A stretch of 64,000 bases of DNA from CAZEHS01 sp964649745. GTDB taxonomy: Bacteria; Bacillota; Clostridia; Peptostreptococcales; Acidaminobacteraceae. The notes under the pieces are model-generated. The model made no database searches and was not told where the DNA came from. It saw only the letters and a list, made by a program, of their open reading frames with translations. The stretch spans positions 62,001-126,000 of the forward strand of contig CAZYQI010000002.1 of assembly GCA_964649745.1 (NCBI GenBank), read 5' to 3'. Positions 35,337 through 44,360 of this stretch are shown here, in pieces. Both the position numbers and the translations under genes were made by a program. Every line of letters begins with the position of its first letter. The first letter of the stretch is position 1.

Positions 35337-35431
35337 AAGGGAGAGATTGCCGCGGGTCTTCGACCCTCTCAATGACAAGCATTAAAGCCGTCATTGAGAG
35401 GAAGCAAGGCCGAAGCGGCAATCTCTCCCTT
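35337..35431 (+). repeat. Palindromic intergenic repeat, copy B
   Basis: A 95-base element with 17-bp terminal inverted repeats (AAGGGAGAGATTGCCGC and GCGGCAATCTCTCCCTT). An inner pair is CTCTCAATGAC and GTCATTGAGAG. It is nearly a full palindrome, and its ends match copy A at 31269-31361. The end lies 3 bp from the stop codon of the converging TraX-like gene, so it may also work as a transcription stop. Confidence 0.85.
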
Positions 35432-35434
35432 CAT

Positions 35435-36340
35435 TTAAAACAACTTCCCGTTAAGCATCATCCATTTAACTGTCAGAAGCACCGTCATATGAACAGGATA
35501 GAACCAATAGGCGATCCATCGGTTAAGGCGTAGCTTCCCGGCACGGTTTTCAAAAATCCAAAGAATTGGAAGGACGATGATGCTCCGCGCTTGGAAAAAA
35601 ACGCTGCCCATGGATGGAAGCTGATCCAGGGACCAAAGAGCTGCCGATTTTACGCTGTCAGCTTGGGTCCAGAAGGCGAAAAATTTAGCGATTCCAGCCA
35701 TGCCGGCAGCCTCAGAGGCATACCAGAGTGCGTTGGCCTCAAGGGCATGGTAAAGCGACAATCCGATGTACCCCAGCGTCATCAGGAGAGGTCGGCCCCG
35801 GAACAGATAGAAAACGAGAAACATCAATTGCCCGTAGGCGCCGTAGGAAAACCGGAAATCCGGGTTATAGGCATTGAGAAGGTCGGGGGCGCCAATAAGA
35901 ATCCCTGATACCATTACCCAGAAAAGTGATAGAATAATACTGGCAGGAAGACCATCCTTTATTCCTGTCACGGCTCTTCTGGCCTGGTCGTAGGCAGCCA
36001 ACAGCAGAACTCCTGAAAACAGCTGAAACATGATATTGATATGCAGGGGGTTCAACAGGAGATCGGGATTCATAAACATATAGGGAATCTGCGAGACGCA
36101 CCCGAAAAGAAACAATCGCAGCCCGTACTTAGATCGGCTGGAGGTGTGCACATACCCTTCAACCAACTGCCAGCTGAAAATAGGAAACGCAATACGTCCA
36201 ATGGTACGCCAGAGCATTTCGTCGGGAAAGAAAATGGCCCCGATATGATCGATCAGCATGGTCAGCAGGGCAATGATTTTTAATGTGTCGTTGCGGCGAG
36301 TGGGGGCCCGTTCGATGGGGGGAGCAAAGGTGTTTGTCAT
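35435..36340 (-). CDS. TraX-family membrane protein
   Basis: A 301-residue polytopic membrane protein. It begins with a short cytoplasmic stretch then LKIIALLTMLIDHIGAIFFP, followed by WRTIGRIAFPIFSWQLVEGY and further hydrophobic segments (eight or more). This is the TraX layout; the F-plasmid member acetylates pilin, but chromosomal Firmicutes members are of unknown role and probably belong to a wider acyltransferase-like group. ATG 36340 has GAGGAG upstream. No conjugation genes lie nearby, so conjugative transfer should not be inferred. Confidence 0.82.
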   Translation of the reverse strand: MTNTFAPPIERAPTRRNDTLKIIALLTMLIDHIGAIFFPDEMLWRTIGRIAFPIFSWQLVEGYVHTSSRSKYGLRLFLFGCVSQIPYMFMNPDLLLNPLHINIMFQLFSGVLLLAAYDQARRAVTGIKDGLPASIILSLFWVMVSGILIGAPDLLNAYNPDFRFSYGAYGQLMFLVFYLFRGRPLLMTLGYIGLSLYHALEANALWYASEAAGMAGIAKFFAFWTQADSVKSAALWSLDQLPSMGSVFFQARSIIVLPILWIFENRAGKLRLNRWIAYWFYPVHMTVLLTVKWMMLNGKLF

Positions 36341-36437
36341 GATCGGTACTCCTCAATATGTTGGTGTGTAGTATAATCATGTTTAATTCTATAAAGATAA
36401 TATCAGCACCTTTATTTTTTTGAAAGGAGAACCATAA

Positions 36438-37241
36438 ATGAATCTTAAAAAATGTCTATATCAAACCGTCAGCTGGGCCAGGGAGGCTGGAGCCTTTCAA
36501 AAGGAACGGTTTGGGACGGAGCTTGCCATTGAACGGAAATCCAGCCAGACAGATCTGGTCACCGAAGTAGATAAAGGCTCGGAACAGATAATCCTGGCCA
36601 ATATACGAAGCGCTTACCCTGACCACGGCATACTGGCGGAAGAAACGGGTCGGCAGGAAGGAAGCTCGGATTACTGCTGGGTTGTGGACCCCTTGGATGG
36701 AACCACGAATTATGCCCAAGGACTGCCCATATTCGCCGTTTCCATCGCCCTTCAACACAAGGGGCATTCGGTTTTGGGGGTGGTTTATGCTCCTATGATG
36801 GATCAGCTTTATACCGCGGTTTCCGGAGATGGGGCGTTCCTCAATGGAAAGCCGTTACAGGTCAGCGCCAAGGAAAAGCTGATTGACTGCGTTCTGGCCA
36901 CGGGATTTCCTTACGACAGTGCCAGCCATCCGGATAACAATGCAAATTATGCATCCCACCTGATACCAAAGCTTCGAGGCTTCAGAAGGATGGGGGCAGC
37001 CGCGTATGATCTTTGTCAGGTGGCTTCAGGTGCCATGGATGGCTACTGGGAGCTGGGGCTTGCCCCATGGGATGTTGCTGCAGGATCATTGATTGTAACC
37101 GAAGCGGGGGGTGTTGTGCAGCCCTGGGCGGGTAAACGTGGAAATGCGGTTATTGCGGGAAACTGCCGGCTGGTTCATCAGATCAATCGGGAGCTGGCAT
37201 GGGTGGACCTTCACGGCATCTCCATGGTGGGGCTGACCTAA
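36438..37241 (+). CDS. suhB: Inositol-monophosphatase-family phosphatase
   Basis: A 267-residue Mg2+-dependent phosphatase. Metal-binding motifs: the Glu in HGILAEETG (near residue 70), WVVDPLDGTTNYAQG (near 82) and, late in the chain, GLAPWDVAAGSLIVTEAGG. Length and motifs match IMPase/SuhB proteins, which hydrolyse inositol phosphate or related sugar phosphates such as fructose-1,6-bisphosphate or PAP. The exact substrate is not determinable. ATG 36438 follows AAAGGAGAA. It is monocistronic by layout. Confidence 0.88.
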   Translation: MNLKKCLYQTVSWAREAGAFQKERFGTELAIERKSSQTDLVTEVDKGSEQIILANIRSAYPDHGILAEETGRQEGSSDYCWVVDPLDGTTNYAQGLPIFAVSIALQHKGHSVLGVVYAPMMDQLYTAVSGDGAFLNGKPLQVSAKEKLIDCVLATGFPYDSASHPDNNANYASHLIPKLRGFRRMGAAAYDLCQVASGAMDGYWELGLAPWDVAAGSLIVTEAGGVVQPWAGKRGNAVIAGNCRLVHQINRELAWVDLHGISMVGLT

Positions 37242-37337
37242 CTTGCGGTCAACATAAACAATCTCTCCCGTGACGGTGTTTCAATAGAAGGATACACCGC
37301 AGTATACGGTTCTTTTAATTCTGTAAAGAGATGATGC

Positions 37338-37352
37338 TATTTATGGTATAAT
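37338..37352 (+). promoter_or_regulatory. Extended -10 promoter of the LtaS-like gene
   Basis: TATGGTATAATAG gives an extended -10 (TG-G-TATAAT, TATAAT at 37347-37352) about 60 bp before the start codon. The -35 is poor, which is usual for extended -10 promoters. Confidence 0.5.
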
Positions 37353-37412
37353 AGTAGACGTTTGTGACAACTATAAATAGAAGACATCATAGGAACGGTT
37401 CTGGAGGATTTA

Positions 37413-39284
37413 ATGAAGGTCTGGCGGGATAAAATACCGAAAAATCAAATTATGAAGCTGCTCTTTTTTGCCATAATCTGTGTCGCTTATCTGGAATTGT
37501 TCATCCGTGGCGATGTGCTCAATACATGTCTATGGATCATCACCCATCCTCATATGTTCCTGCTGAACAGCTTAACGGTTCTGGGAATTCTTCTTCTGGT
37601 GCATGGGGTGATCAATCGATGGAAGGCTTCGGCCGCTTTCACCCTGGTTTTGGTATACCTGTTTGGAATGGTGAACTCTGTTAAGTTCAAAACACTGGGG
37701 CAGTACTACTACCCTTGGGACAACGCCTCCTTCAGTGAACTGGGCGGCGTCATGACCAATGTCGTGAATATCGACTTTACGAAACCCCTGCTGTTCCTGG
37801 CCGTCGGGAGTGCTTTTTTCTACTGGCTCCTCCAAAAGGATTATTTCAGGGGCAAAGATCTGAAGCTGAGTTTTGTCAAACGTCTTGGCGCTCTTTGTAT
37901 TGCTGCGGCTTTGGTGGGAGGTCTGGTCTATCATAAGGAATGGAAGCTGGATACCGCCATCAATCTGCTGGGGGTCCGGAATTATGCGTGGGCTCCGGTT
38001 CACAGCTATCAGAACAATGGTTCTGTGGTAGCCTATCTTTTTAACTATCGGATGAATTATATTGAAAAACCAAAGGATTACAGTAAAGAACAGATTGCGG
38101 CCATTGTGGATGAAATATCCGCGGCCTATGCTGCGGAGAATCCGGCGGTGGACGGTAAAGGGGTAAAGCCCAATGTCATCGTCGTCATGAGCGAGGCTCT
38201 CTGGGACCCCAATCAGTTGAGCAAAGTGAAATTCAGCCAAAATCCCATGGAGAATCTCAATAAGGCCCGCAAATCCAGCTTTGTATCCCCAACCTTCGGC
38301 GGATATACCTGCAATGTGGAGTTTGAATTTCTTACGGGAATGACGATGAAATTTTTACCCCCTGCATCCGTGCCTTATCAGCATTTTATCAAGAAATCCA
38401 TGCCCTCTCTGCCCAGCGAGCTGAAACGAAATGGATATGCCACCGTGGCGATCCACCCCAATGATGCATGGTTCTGGGGGCGGGACAAGGTGTACCCATT
38501 GCTGGGCTTCGATGCGTTTATCGCCAAGGAAGAGTTCAAAGGCGCTAAGAAAAAGGGCTATTATATATCCGATGACAGTGTAATGGACAAGGTAATCGGA
38601 AAAATTGAATCGACGGAGGAGCCCCTGTTCGTTTTTGCGGTAACGATGCAGAACCACGGACCCTTTGATGATAATCGGTACAAAAAAACAGAAATCCAAC
38701 TTGCGGGGCAGGATCCGGCTATGAAGGAACAGATGCTGGATACCTACACCCAGGGTGTTTTGGATGCAGATCGGGCATTTAAGAAGCTGACGGACTATGT
38801 AGCAAAATCGGAGGAACCAACCCTGGTGATTGAATTTGGCGATCATTTGCCCAGCCTAGGGGATAACTTTGAAATGTATAAGAAGTACGGATATATTCGG
38901 GAAAACGTGGCGTCCTACCAGGAGATGACCGGGGAAGAGCAGTTGAAGACCCGCAGCACTCAGGTCAGTGCGTTTTCAAACTACAAGGATATTGAGCTGC
39001 CGGCATATGTGAGCCCCTCCATGCTGTCTGCCCGGCTACTGGCCTACACAGGGGTGGAGATGGGGGATTACTACAAGATGCTGTATGGTCTTTCCAACAC
39101 CTTTACCTGCATCTACGGGCAGAACATTATCAACAACGACGGCACCATCAACCAAATGGACGACAAGACGGCCACCGAATACTGGCAGCTTCAATACGAT
39201 CTGCTGGTGGGTAAACAGTATTTTAAGGAGATCGAGGCCGCAAAAGAGCGGGAGAATGCTCCAATGGTGGGTCTTAAGAAGTGA
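37413..39284 (+). CDS. LTA-synthase-family membrane sulfatase-fold transferase
   Basis: A 623-residue enzyme with five N-terminal membrane segments (about 12-165) and an extracytoplasmic sulfatase-fold domain (about 250-600). The domain opens with KPNVIVVMSEALWDP. The likely nucleophile is the Thr in FGGYTCNVEFEFLTGM (near residue 298), and a metal-site motif EFGDHLPSLG occurs near 476. LtaS-type enzymes move glycerol-phosphate units from phosphatidylglycerol to lipoteichoic acid or related polymers. ATG 37413 with GGAGG. Whether it is the main synthase or a primase/modifying paralogue is open. Confidence 0.9.
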   Translation: MKVWRDKIPKNQIMKLLFFAIICVAYLELFIRGDVLNTCLWIITHPHMFLLNSLTVLGILLLVHGVINRWKASAAFTLVLVYLFGMVNSVKFKTLGQYYYPWDNASFSELGGVMTNVVNIDFTKPLLFLAVGSAFFYWLLQKDYFRGKDLKLSFVKRLGALCIAAALVGGLVYHKEWKLDTAINLLGVRNYAWAPVHSYQNNGSVVAYLFNYRMNYIEKPKDYSKEQIAAIVDEISAAYAAENPAVDGKGVKPNVIVVMSEALWDPNQLSKVKFSQNPMENLNKARKSSFVSPTFGGYTCNVEFEFLTGMTMKFLPPASVPYQHFIKKSMPSLPSELKRNGYATVAIHPNDAWFWGRDKVYPLLGFDAFIAKEEFKGAKKKGYYISDDSVMDKVIGKIESTEEPLFVFAVTMQNHGPFDDNRYKKTEIQLAGQDPAMKEQMLDTYTQGVLDADRAFKKLTDYVAKSEEPTLVIEFGDHLPSLGDNFEMYKKYGYIRENVASYQEMTGEEQLKTRSTQVSAFSNYKDIELPAYVSPSMLSARLLAYTGVEMGDYYKMLYGLSNTFTCIYGQNIINNDGTINQMDDKTATEYWQLQYDLLVGKQYFKEIEAAKERENAPMVGLKK

Positions 39285-39296
39285 ACAGGAGGCACC

Positions 39297-40166
39297 ATGC
39301 GATACGAAGGCAGCGTTTACAGACCGCCCAGTGAGGCGTCCAGTCTTATTGTTCAGGCAACCATAGGCTGTTCCCACAACCGCTGTCGGTTCTGCACCAT
39401 GTATAAGGACAAACCGTTCAGGATCCGACCGGTGGAGGACATACTGGAAGATTTGCGATGGGCCGCAAAGAGCTATGGCGGGGCAATAGAAAAGGTGTTC
39501 CTGGCTGATGGAGATGCTCTTATCATGAAGACGCCGGATCTGCTGACCGTTTTTTCTGAGTGCCGTCAGTTGTTCCCCCGGCTGAAACGCATCGGCATCT
39601 ATGGGTCCCCCCAGTCTATCCTTCTAAAATCGGAGGAGGATTTAAAGGCGTTGAAAGAGGCTGGGTTGGGAATTATCTATCTGGGAATCGAATCCGGCAG
39701 CAATAGGATTCTGACATGGATGAATAAGGGCGTTACTTCCGAGTTGATGATTGAAGCAGGAAGAAAGGTGAAGGCCTCGGGCATCACCCTTTCCGCCATG
39801 GTGATTTTGGGACTTGGGGGCACGGCCTTCTCCGCCGAACATGCCGGAGAATCTGCCCGGGTCTGCAATGCCATTCAGCCGGATTATCTTAGCCTCCTGA
39901 CCCTGATGCTTGAAGAGGGTTCGGAAATCACCCCCATGATTCGTTCCGGTGAATTCGCCGAGCTAGGGCCCAGGGAGGCCTTGACAGAGCTTCGCGAAAT
40001 GATAGCGAAACTGGAGCTTTCAGGCACGGAGCTTCGCTCCAATCATGCATCGAATTATGTGAGCATCAATGGCCGGTTGCCGGAGGACAAGGATCACATT
40101 CTGCGGGATATCGACCGGTGCCTGGGGGATAAAGACATGCAGTATTCCAGCTGGAGAAGGTTGTAA
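39297..40166 (+). CDS. Radical SAM protein with CX4CX2C cluster motif
   Basis: A 289-residue radical SAM enzyme. The cluster-binding motif is CSHNRCRFC near residue 25, where spacing is Cys-x4-Cys-x2-Cys, not the usual x3-x2. SAM-binding parts follow, including LADGDAL and YLGIESGSNRIL. Proteins with the same GCSHNRC start form an uncharacterised family. ATG 39297 is preceded by AGGAGG and lies 12 bp after the LtaS-like gene, so the two are probably co-transcribed. The substrate is unknown. Confidence 0.85.
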   Translation: MRYEGSVYRPPSEASSLIVQATIGCSHNRCRFCTMYKDKPFRIRPVEDILEDLRWAAKSYGGAIEKVFLADGDALIMKTPDLLTVFSECRQLFPRLKRIGIYGSPQSILLKSEEDLKALKEAGLGIIYLGIESGSNRILTWMNKGVTSELMIEAGRKVKASGITLSAMVILGLGGTAFSAEHAGESARVCNAIQPDYLSLLTLMLEEGSEITPMIRSGEFAELGPREALTELREMIAKLELSGTELRSNHASNYVSINGRLPEDKDHILRDIDRCLGDKDMQYSSWRRL

Positions 40167-40224
40167 GATAGTATATTTAGCCACGGATAACACGGATTTA
40201 CACCGAAAAAAGATTAGACATTCA

Positions 40225-40376
40225 GCCGCAGATGACGCAGATGAAAACCAATGGATTTCATCTGTCACTGTGGTTTTTACGAAGATTAGCTTATGATTTA
40301 TATAAAACCGACCGAATAAACAAAACGGTAACACATACGTTGACCCCCATCGCCTTTCATCTGCGTCATCTGCGGC
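40225..40376 (+). repeat. Intergenic element with 22-bp terminal inverted repeats
   Basis: GCCGCAGATGACGCAGATGAAA (40225-40246; 22 bp) is matched exactly in reverse by 40355-40376, which starts TTTCATCTGCG. The 152-base span between two genes looks like a small non-autonomous mobile element or a REP-type unit. It may extend left to the ACGGATAACACGGATTTACACCG stretch at about 40182. No target duplication was recognised. Confidence 0.8.
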
Positions 40377-40411
40377 AAAAGGTTGATCAGTTTTATTTAT
40401 CAAGAGGTCCT

Positions 40412-41497
40412 ATGACGCAATCTGCTGGTAAAAAATATTTCTATGCCGATCTGATACGGGTGCTGGCTGTTTTTATGGTCATGCTGATCCATTCCTCGGC
40501 GACCCTGCTGAACAAATGGGACAAAATTCCCTTTGACTATTGGATGTGGGGCAACGCCTATGATTCCCTTGCCAGAGCCAGTGTTCCGCTTTTTGTGATG
40601 CTCAGCGGAGCGTTGATCCTGGGAAAACAGGAGGATACCCGCAGCTTTTTTAAAAAGCGGTTCTCAAAGCTGCTTTTTCCCTTTGCCTTCTGGGTGGCGG
40701 CCTACATCAACTGGCGTATATTCTATATCGGCGAGGTCTTGCCGGTGGACAAGCTGATTATCTCCATCTTTACGGGGCCGGTCTATTATCACCTGTGGTA
40801 CCTTTATATGGTCATGGGACTTTACCTGGTCACCCCGGTGCTGCGAAAGCTGCTGAAGGTGATTGAACATCATGAACTGAACTATCTGTTCGTTCTCTGG
40901 CTTGTGTGGAATGCGGTTTTGCCTCTGACAAGCTACCTCATCTGGCTATACGCGGGTTACTCCGTGAATCTGGGTATCAAGATTCCCATGGTGGCAGGGT
41001 ATACAGGGTACTATATCCTGGGGTTTTGCCTCGCTAAAAGAGAATTTCCCAAGCCTGCAGTCTGGGGATGGGTGGTTGTTTTCGTTGTCAGTACCGCTCT
41101 AACCTTCTTGGGGACCTGGGCCTTCACCGATGCGGCTAAAGGTTTTCAGGCCATCCTTTATGATTATTTTTCACTGACCGTTATGCTGCAGGCCATATCG
41201 TTATTCATTATTCTCAAGCATGCAGGGGAGTCCCTTGAAGAGACGGTTTCTGCCGGAGTGAGGAATGTCATGTCTCGGATCGGCCGGTACAGCCTAGGGA
41301 TGTACCTGGTTCATGTCATGCTGCTGGCCCTCTTTGCAGATGGCGTTTTTGGATTCAAGCTACACGGCTCGGCCTTTTACCCTGCCTACGCGGTGCCGAT
41401 AACCGCCTGTGCCGCGTTCATTCTGTCGTTCATTGTGGTGGCCCTGATGGCTAAAATTCCCTTTGTAAGCTATGCCGTGGTTGAAAAAAGGCGTTAA
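40412..41497 (+). CDS. Acyltransferase 3 family membrane protein
   Basis: A 361-residue integral membrane protein with about ten hydrophobic segments. The family start is FYADLIRVLAVFMVMLIHSS, where the His is the conserved catalytic candidate. RASVPLFVMLSGALIL and YHLWYLYMVMGLYLVTPVL follow. Members transfer acyl groups (often acetyl) to cell-surface polysaccharide or peptidoglycan. ATG 40412 is used, with AGAGG upstream; the frame extending upstream runs through the repeat element. A terminator follows. Near the LtaS-like gene, it may modify a wall polymer (inference). Confidence 0.88.
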   Translation: MTQSAGKKYFYADLIRVLAVFMVMLIHSSATLLNKWDKIPFDYWMWGNAYDSLARASVPLFVMLSGALILGKQEDTRSFFKKRFSKLLFPFAFWVAAYINWRIFYIGEVLPVDKLIISIFTGPVYYHLWYLYMVMGLYLVTPVLRKLLKVIEHHELNYLFVLWLVWNAVLPLTSYLIWLYAGYSVNLGIKIPMVAGYTGYYILGFCLAKREFPKPAVWGWVVVFVVSTALTFLGTWAFTDAAKGFQAILYDYFSLTVMLQAISLFIILKHAGESLEETVSAGVRNVMSRIGRYSLGMYLVHVMLLALFADGVFGFKLHGSAFYPAYAVPITACAAFILSFIVVALMAKIPFVSYAVVEKRR

Positions 41498-41498
41498 G

Positions 41499-41527
41499 AG
41501 GTCTGAGAGTTTTTTCTCAGGCCTTTT
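41499..41527 (+). terminator. Terminator after the acyltransferase gene
   Basis: AGGTCTGAG pairs with CTCAGGCCT, followed by TTTTAT. Confidence 0.85.
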
Positions 41528-41530
41528 ATA

Positions 41531-41559
41531 TTGAAGTTGAGGAAAATTAACCGTATGAT
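41531..41559 (+). promoter_or_regulatory. Housekeeping promoter of hom
   Basis: TTGAAG (41531-41536), a 17-bp spacer and TATGAT (41554-41559). The start of transcription would fall near the AGGAGGGG ribosome site, giving a very short leader. Confidence 0.6.
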
Positions 41560-41578
41560 ACTGTCAGGAGGGGATATT

Positions 41579-42628
41579 ATGAAAAAACTCAAACTGGCCA
41601 TGCTGGGCTTCGGAAATGCCGGACAGGCCTTTGCGGCGCTGCTTTTGAATAAACGATCCGAAATAAAGGAAAAATTCGATGCTGATGTACAGGTAACTGC
41701 CATTGCAACGGCTTCCAAGGGTACCCTTATGGATGGGGAGGGAATAAACCTTACAGAAATCCTGATAGAGCTTAATAAAAGTGGCTGTTTTTCTCCGGAA
41801 ACAAAGGGATACTGCGTCCTGAATACAACCCAGATTCTTGAAACCGCCGAGTACGATGTGGCGGTGGAGCTGACGCCTTTGGATATCCACACGGGTCAGC
41901 CGGCCATGGATTACATAGAATATGCCCTTTCTCAGGGGAAACATGTTATTTCGGCCAACAAAGGCCCCCTGGCCCATGGCGCTCTGCATTTGAAAGGCCA
42001 TGCACGGCGCAGCGGTGTGCATTACCTTCATGAGACCACGGTTATGGATGGTACCCCCGTTTTCAACCTGGTGGAAGAGACGCTGCCGTTTTGCCGCATC
42101 ACTGAAATACAGGGGATTTTAAACAGCACCACAAATTTTCTGCTGGATGAGATGGCGGCGGGAAACACCTATGAGGCGGCCATGGAAGAAGGGCGCAAAC
42201 GGGGATTTGTTGAAGCGGATCCTTCTCTTGATATCGACGGCTGGGATGCCTCCGCAAAGCTCACCGCTTTAATGAATGTCCTGATGGATACGGATATCCG
42301 TCCCAGCGATATTCACCGTACCGGAATCGCCGGGATCACCCCGGCGGATATCGCACTTGCCGCAGAGCGGGGGAACGTAATCAAGCTCTTGTGCAGAGGG
42401 CACTTTAAAGACGGTGAACCGGTGGGAACAGTGGAGCCTGTGGAGCTTGAGCGCAGTCATCCCTACGCAGCCATTTCGGGAACGTCCTCCATCGTAACCC
42501 TCCACACGGATCTGATGGGAGCGGTAACCATCATTGAGCACGATCCGGAAATTGAACAGACCGGCTATGGCATCTTCAGTGATCTGATCCGGCTGATTCG
42601 CCGTATTAATCAAGCGGTGAGCTCATGA
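41579..42628 (+). CDS. hom: Homoserine dehydrogenase (short form, no ACT domain)
   Basis: A 349-residue NAD(P)H-dependent enzyme that reduces aspartate semialdehyde to homoserine. Rossmann loop MLGFGNAGQAFAAL (residues 8-21). Catalytic region around HVISANKGPLAHG (near 120) and LNSTTNFLLDEM (near 182), with EADPSLDIDGWDASAKL (near 215) as the conserved active-site block. No C-terminal ACT domain, so feedback inhibition by threonine through that domain is not expected. ATG 41579 with AGGAGGGG. It overlaps the next gene, rmuC, by 4 bp. Confidence 0.85.
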   Translation: MKKLKLAMLGFGNAGQAFAALLLNKRSEIKEKFDADVQVTAIATASKGTLMDGEGINLTEILIELNKSGCFSPETKGYCVLNTTQILETAEYDVAVELTPLDIHTGQPAMDYIEYALSQGKHVISANKGPLAHGALHLKGHARRSGVHYLHETTVMDGTPVFNLVEETLPFCRITEIQGILNSTTNFLLDEMAAGNTYEAAMEEGRKRGFVEADPSLDIDGWDASAKLTALMNVLMDTDIRPSDIHRTGIAGITPADIALAAERGNVIKLLCRGHFKDGEPVGTVEPVELERSHPYAAISGTSSIVTLHTDLMGAVTIIEHDPEIEQTGYGIFSDLIRLIRRINQAVSS

Positions 42629-43884
42629 GTATGGAAATAGTGATTGCTGCGGTTGCATTAGCGGTTATCCTTATTCTGATAACACTGTGGACCTCCGTTA
42701 AGAACAAACAGGACATGGTACTGCGGGAGCTTTCCCGTCTTGAAAGCTCTCTTCGGGAAGAAATTGGTCGGAACCGCGATGAAAGCAGCCGGGTTTTAAA
42801 GGCCAACCGGGAGGAGCTGACCGCAGGACTCAAGGGGTTTCAGGAAACTACTGAAATGCGTCTGGACAAGATAAGGGATACGGTAGACGGCCGCCTGAAA
42901 ACCCTTCAGGAAGAGAACGGGCGCAAGCTTGAGGAAATGCGGGTTACGGTGGATGAAAAGCTGCAGGCCTCGGTGGAGAAACGGTTTAATGACTCGTTCC
43001 GGCTCATCAGCGAAAGGCTGGATCTGGTGCATAAGGGCCTTGGTGAGATGCAGACCCTGGCCAATGGCGTGGGGGATCTTAAAAAAGTCCTCACCAACGT
43101 GAAAACCCGGGGCACCCTGGGAGAAATTCAGTTGGGAAGCATTCTGGAGCAGTTCCTGGCTCCGGAGCAGTACGAAAAAAATGCGGTCACAAAAGAAGGC
43201 AGTCTGGAGCGGGTTGAATTTGCTGTAAGACTGCCGGGAAGAATTTCAGGAGAAAAGCCGCTGCTGCTGCCCATCGATTCGAAATTCCCGGTGGAGGACT
43301 ATCAGCGCTTGCTGGAATCCTATGACCGCGGCGCGGACCTGAGCCCAGCCGAGCAGGAGAGCTTCGCCAAGCTGTTCGAAAACGCTGTACGAAAAAACGC
43401 CAAGGATATCCGGGATAAGTACATTAATCCTCCCCTGACCACGGATTTCGCCATCATGTTCGTGCCCACAGAGGGGTTGTATGCCGAAATTCTCCGACGT
43501 ACCGGTCTCTTTGAAGCCCTTCAAAGAGATATGAAAATCACCGTGGTGGGCCCCAGTAATCTGGCGGCCTTTCTGAGCAGCCTGCAGATGGGATTCAGAA
43601 CCCTGGCCATTGAGCAGCGGAGCAGCGAGGTGTGGGAGGTGCTGGGGGCCGTGAAGACGGAATTCGGTATCTTCGGACAGATTTTGGACAAAACACGGAA
43701 GAAGCTGGTGGAAGCCACCAATGTCATCGACAAGGCGGGGGTTCGTTCCAGATCCATTGAACGGCGACTGCGCCATGTGGAAGCGCTTCCGAAGGATGAA
43801 ACGGAAAAACTGCTGGGGAATTCCCTGGATACGGACGAAGAGGACTCCCCTGTGGAGTCAGAGGACGACGACCTGTTGAGCTGA
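42625..43884 (+). CDS. rmuC: DNA recombination protein RmuC
   Basis: A 419-residue RmuC-family protein. One N-terminal membrane segment (IVIAAVALAVILILITLW), a long coiled coil (about 25-150) and the RmuC nuclease-like core (about 155-380) with TRGTLGEIQLGSILEQFL, LPIDSKFPVEDYQRLL and DFAIMFVPTEGLYAEIL. The family limits recombination and inversion at short inverted repeats. The C-terminal tail is acidic. It starts within the hom stop codon (ATGA), so translation is coupled. Coupling to hom has no obvious metabolic reason. Confidence 0.93.
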   Translation: MSMEIVIAAVALAVILILITLWTSVKNKQDMVLRELSRLESSLREEIGRNRDESSRVLKANREELTAGLKGFQETTEMRLDKIRDTVDGRLKTLQEENGRKLEEMRVTVDEKLQASVEKRFNDSFRLISERLDLVHKGLGEMQTLANGVGDLKKVLTNVKTRGTLGEIQLGSILEQFLAPEQYEKNAVTKEGSLERVEFAVRLPGRISGEKPLLLPIDSKFPVEDYQRLLESYDRGADLSPAEQESFAKLFENAVRKNAKDIRDKYINPPLTTDFAIMFVPTEGLYAEILRRTGLFEALQRDMKITVVGPSNLAAFLSSLQMGFRTLAIEQRSSEVWEVLGAVKTEFGIFGQILDKTRKKLVEATNVIDKAGVRSRSIERRLRHVEALPKDETEKLLGNSLDTDEEDSPVESEDDDLLS

Positions 43885-43894
43885 TGGAGGTTCC

Positions 43895-44272
43895 ATGTTT
43901 TTTATAGGTGTTTTCGGTACCAGCTTCAAAGAAAAGGAAGTGGCAGATGTCACCCTGGACCAGTGTCCTAATTGTACAGGTACACCGGTAGGTCATGTGG
44001 TGACGCGGTACTCTTATTTTCACATCTTCTTTCTGCCGATTTATAAATGGAATCAGGAGTTTGCCGTTTACTGCAGCAGCTGCAGGAGCTGGTTTCATCT
44101 TGAGGCCGAGGTGGGGCATCAGGTGGAGGACGGAACTCTCAAGTCCCTGAATTACTGGCAGCTCAAGAACGGAACGGCCGTTCATCCGTCCAGTCGGTGC
44201 GGAAATTGCGGCTGCGAAATGAATGAGACGTTCATCTACTGTCCCCGTTGCGGGGAAAAAAGACGGGAATAG
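43895..44272 (+). CDS. Zinc-ribbon protein
   Basis: A 125-residue protein with three Cys pairs: CPNC (near residue 24), CSSC (near 60) and a C-terminal double ribbon with CGNCGCEM and CPRCGEK. The stretch YSYFHIFFLPIYKWNQEFAVYC between the first two pairs is typical of a small conserved zinc-ribbon family in Firmicutes, whose role is unknown. Start ATG 43895 follows TGGAGG, 10 bp after rmuC. It ends with a hairpin terminator. Confidence 0.78.
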   Translation: MFFIGVFGTSFKEKEVADVTLDQCPNCTGTPVGHVVTRYSYFHIFFLPIYKWNQEFAVYCSSCRSWFHLEAEVGHQVEDGTLKSLNYWQLKNGTAVHPSSRCGNCGCEMNETFIYCPRCGEKRRE

Positions 44273-44277
44273 CTTTA

Positions 44278-44309
44278 AGGAGACTGTAACGGTACAGTCT
44301 TCTGTTTTT
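44278..44309 (+). terminator. Terminator after the zinc-ribbon gene
   Basis: AGGAGACTGT and ACAGTCTTCT form a stem with one wobble, followed by GTTTTTG. Confidence 0.7.
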
Positions 44310-44360
44310 GTTATAATGATTATGGACAGAAACCGGTATTCAAAATCAGGAGGGCTGGGT

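Noticed and set aside
35435..36340. TraX-like gene as a sign of a conjugative element
   Set aside because: No relaxase, type IV secretion or integrase genes are nearby; chromosomal TraX-like proteins are common in Firmicutes.
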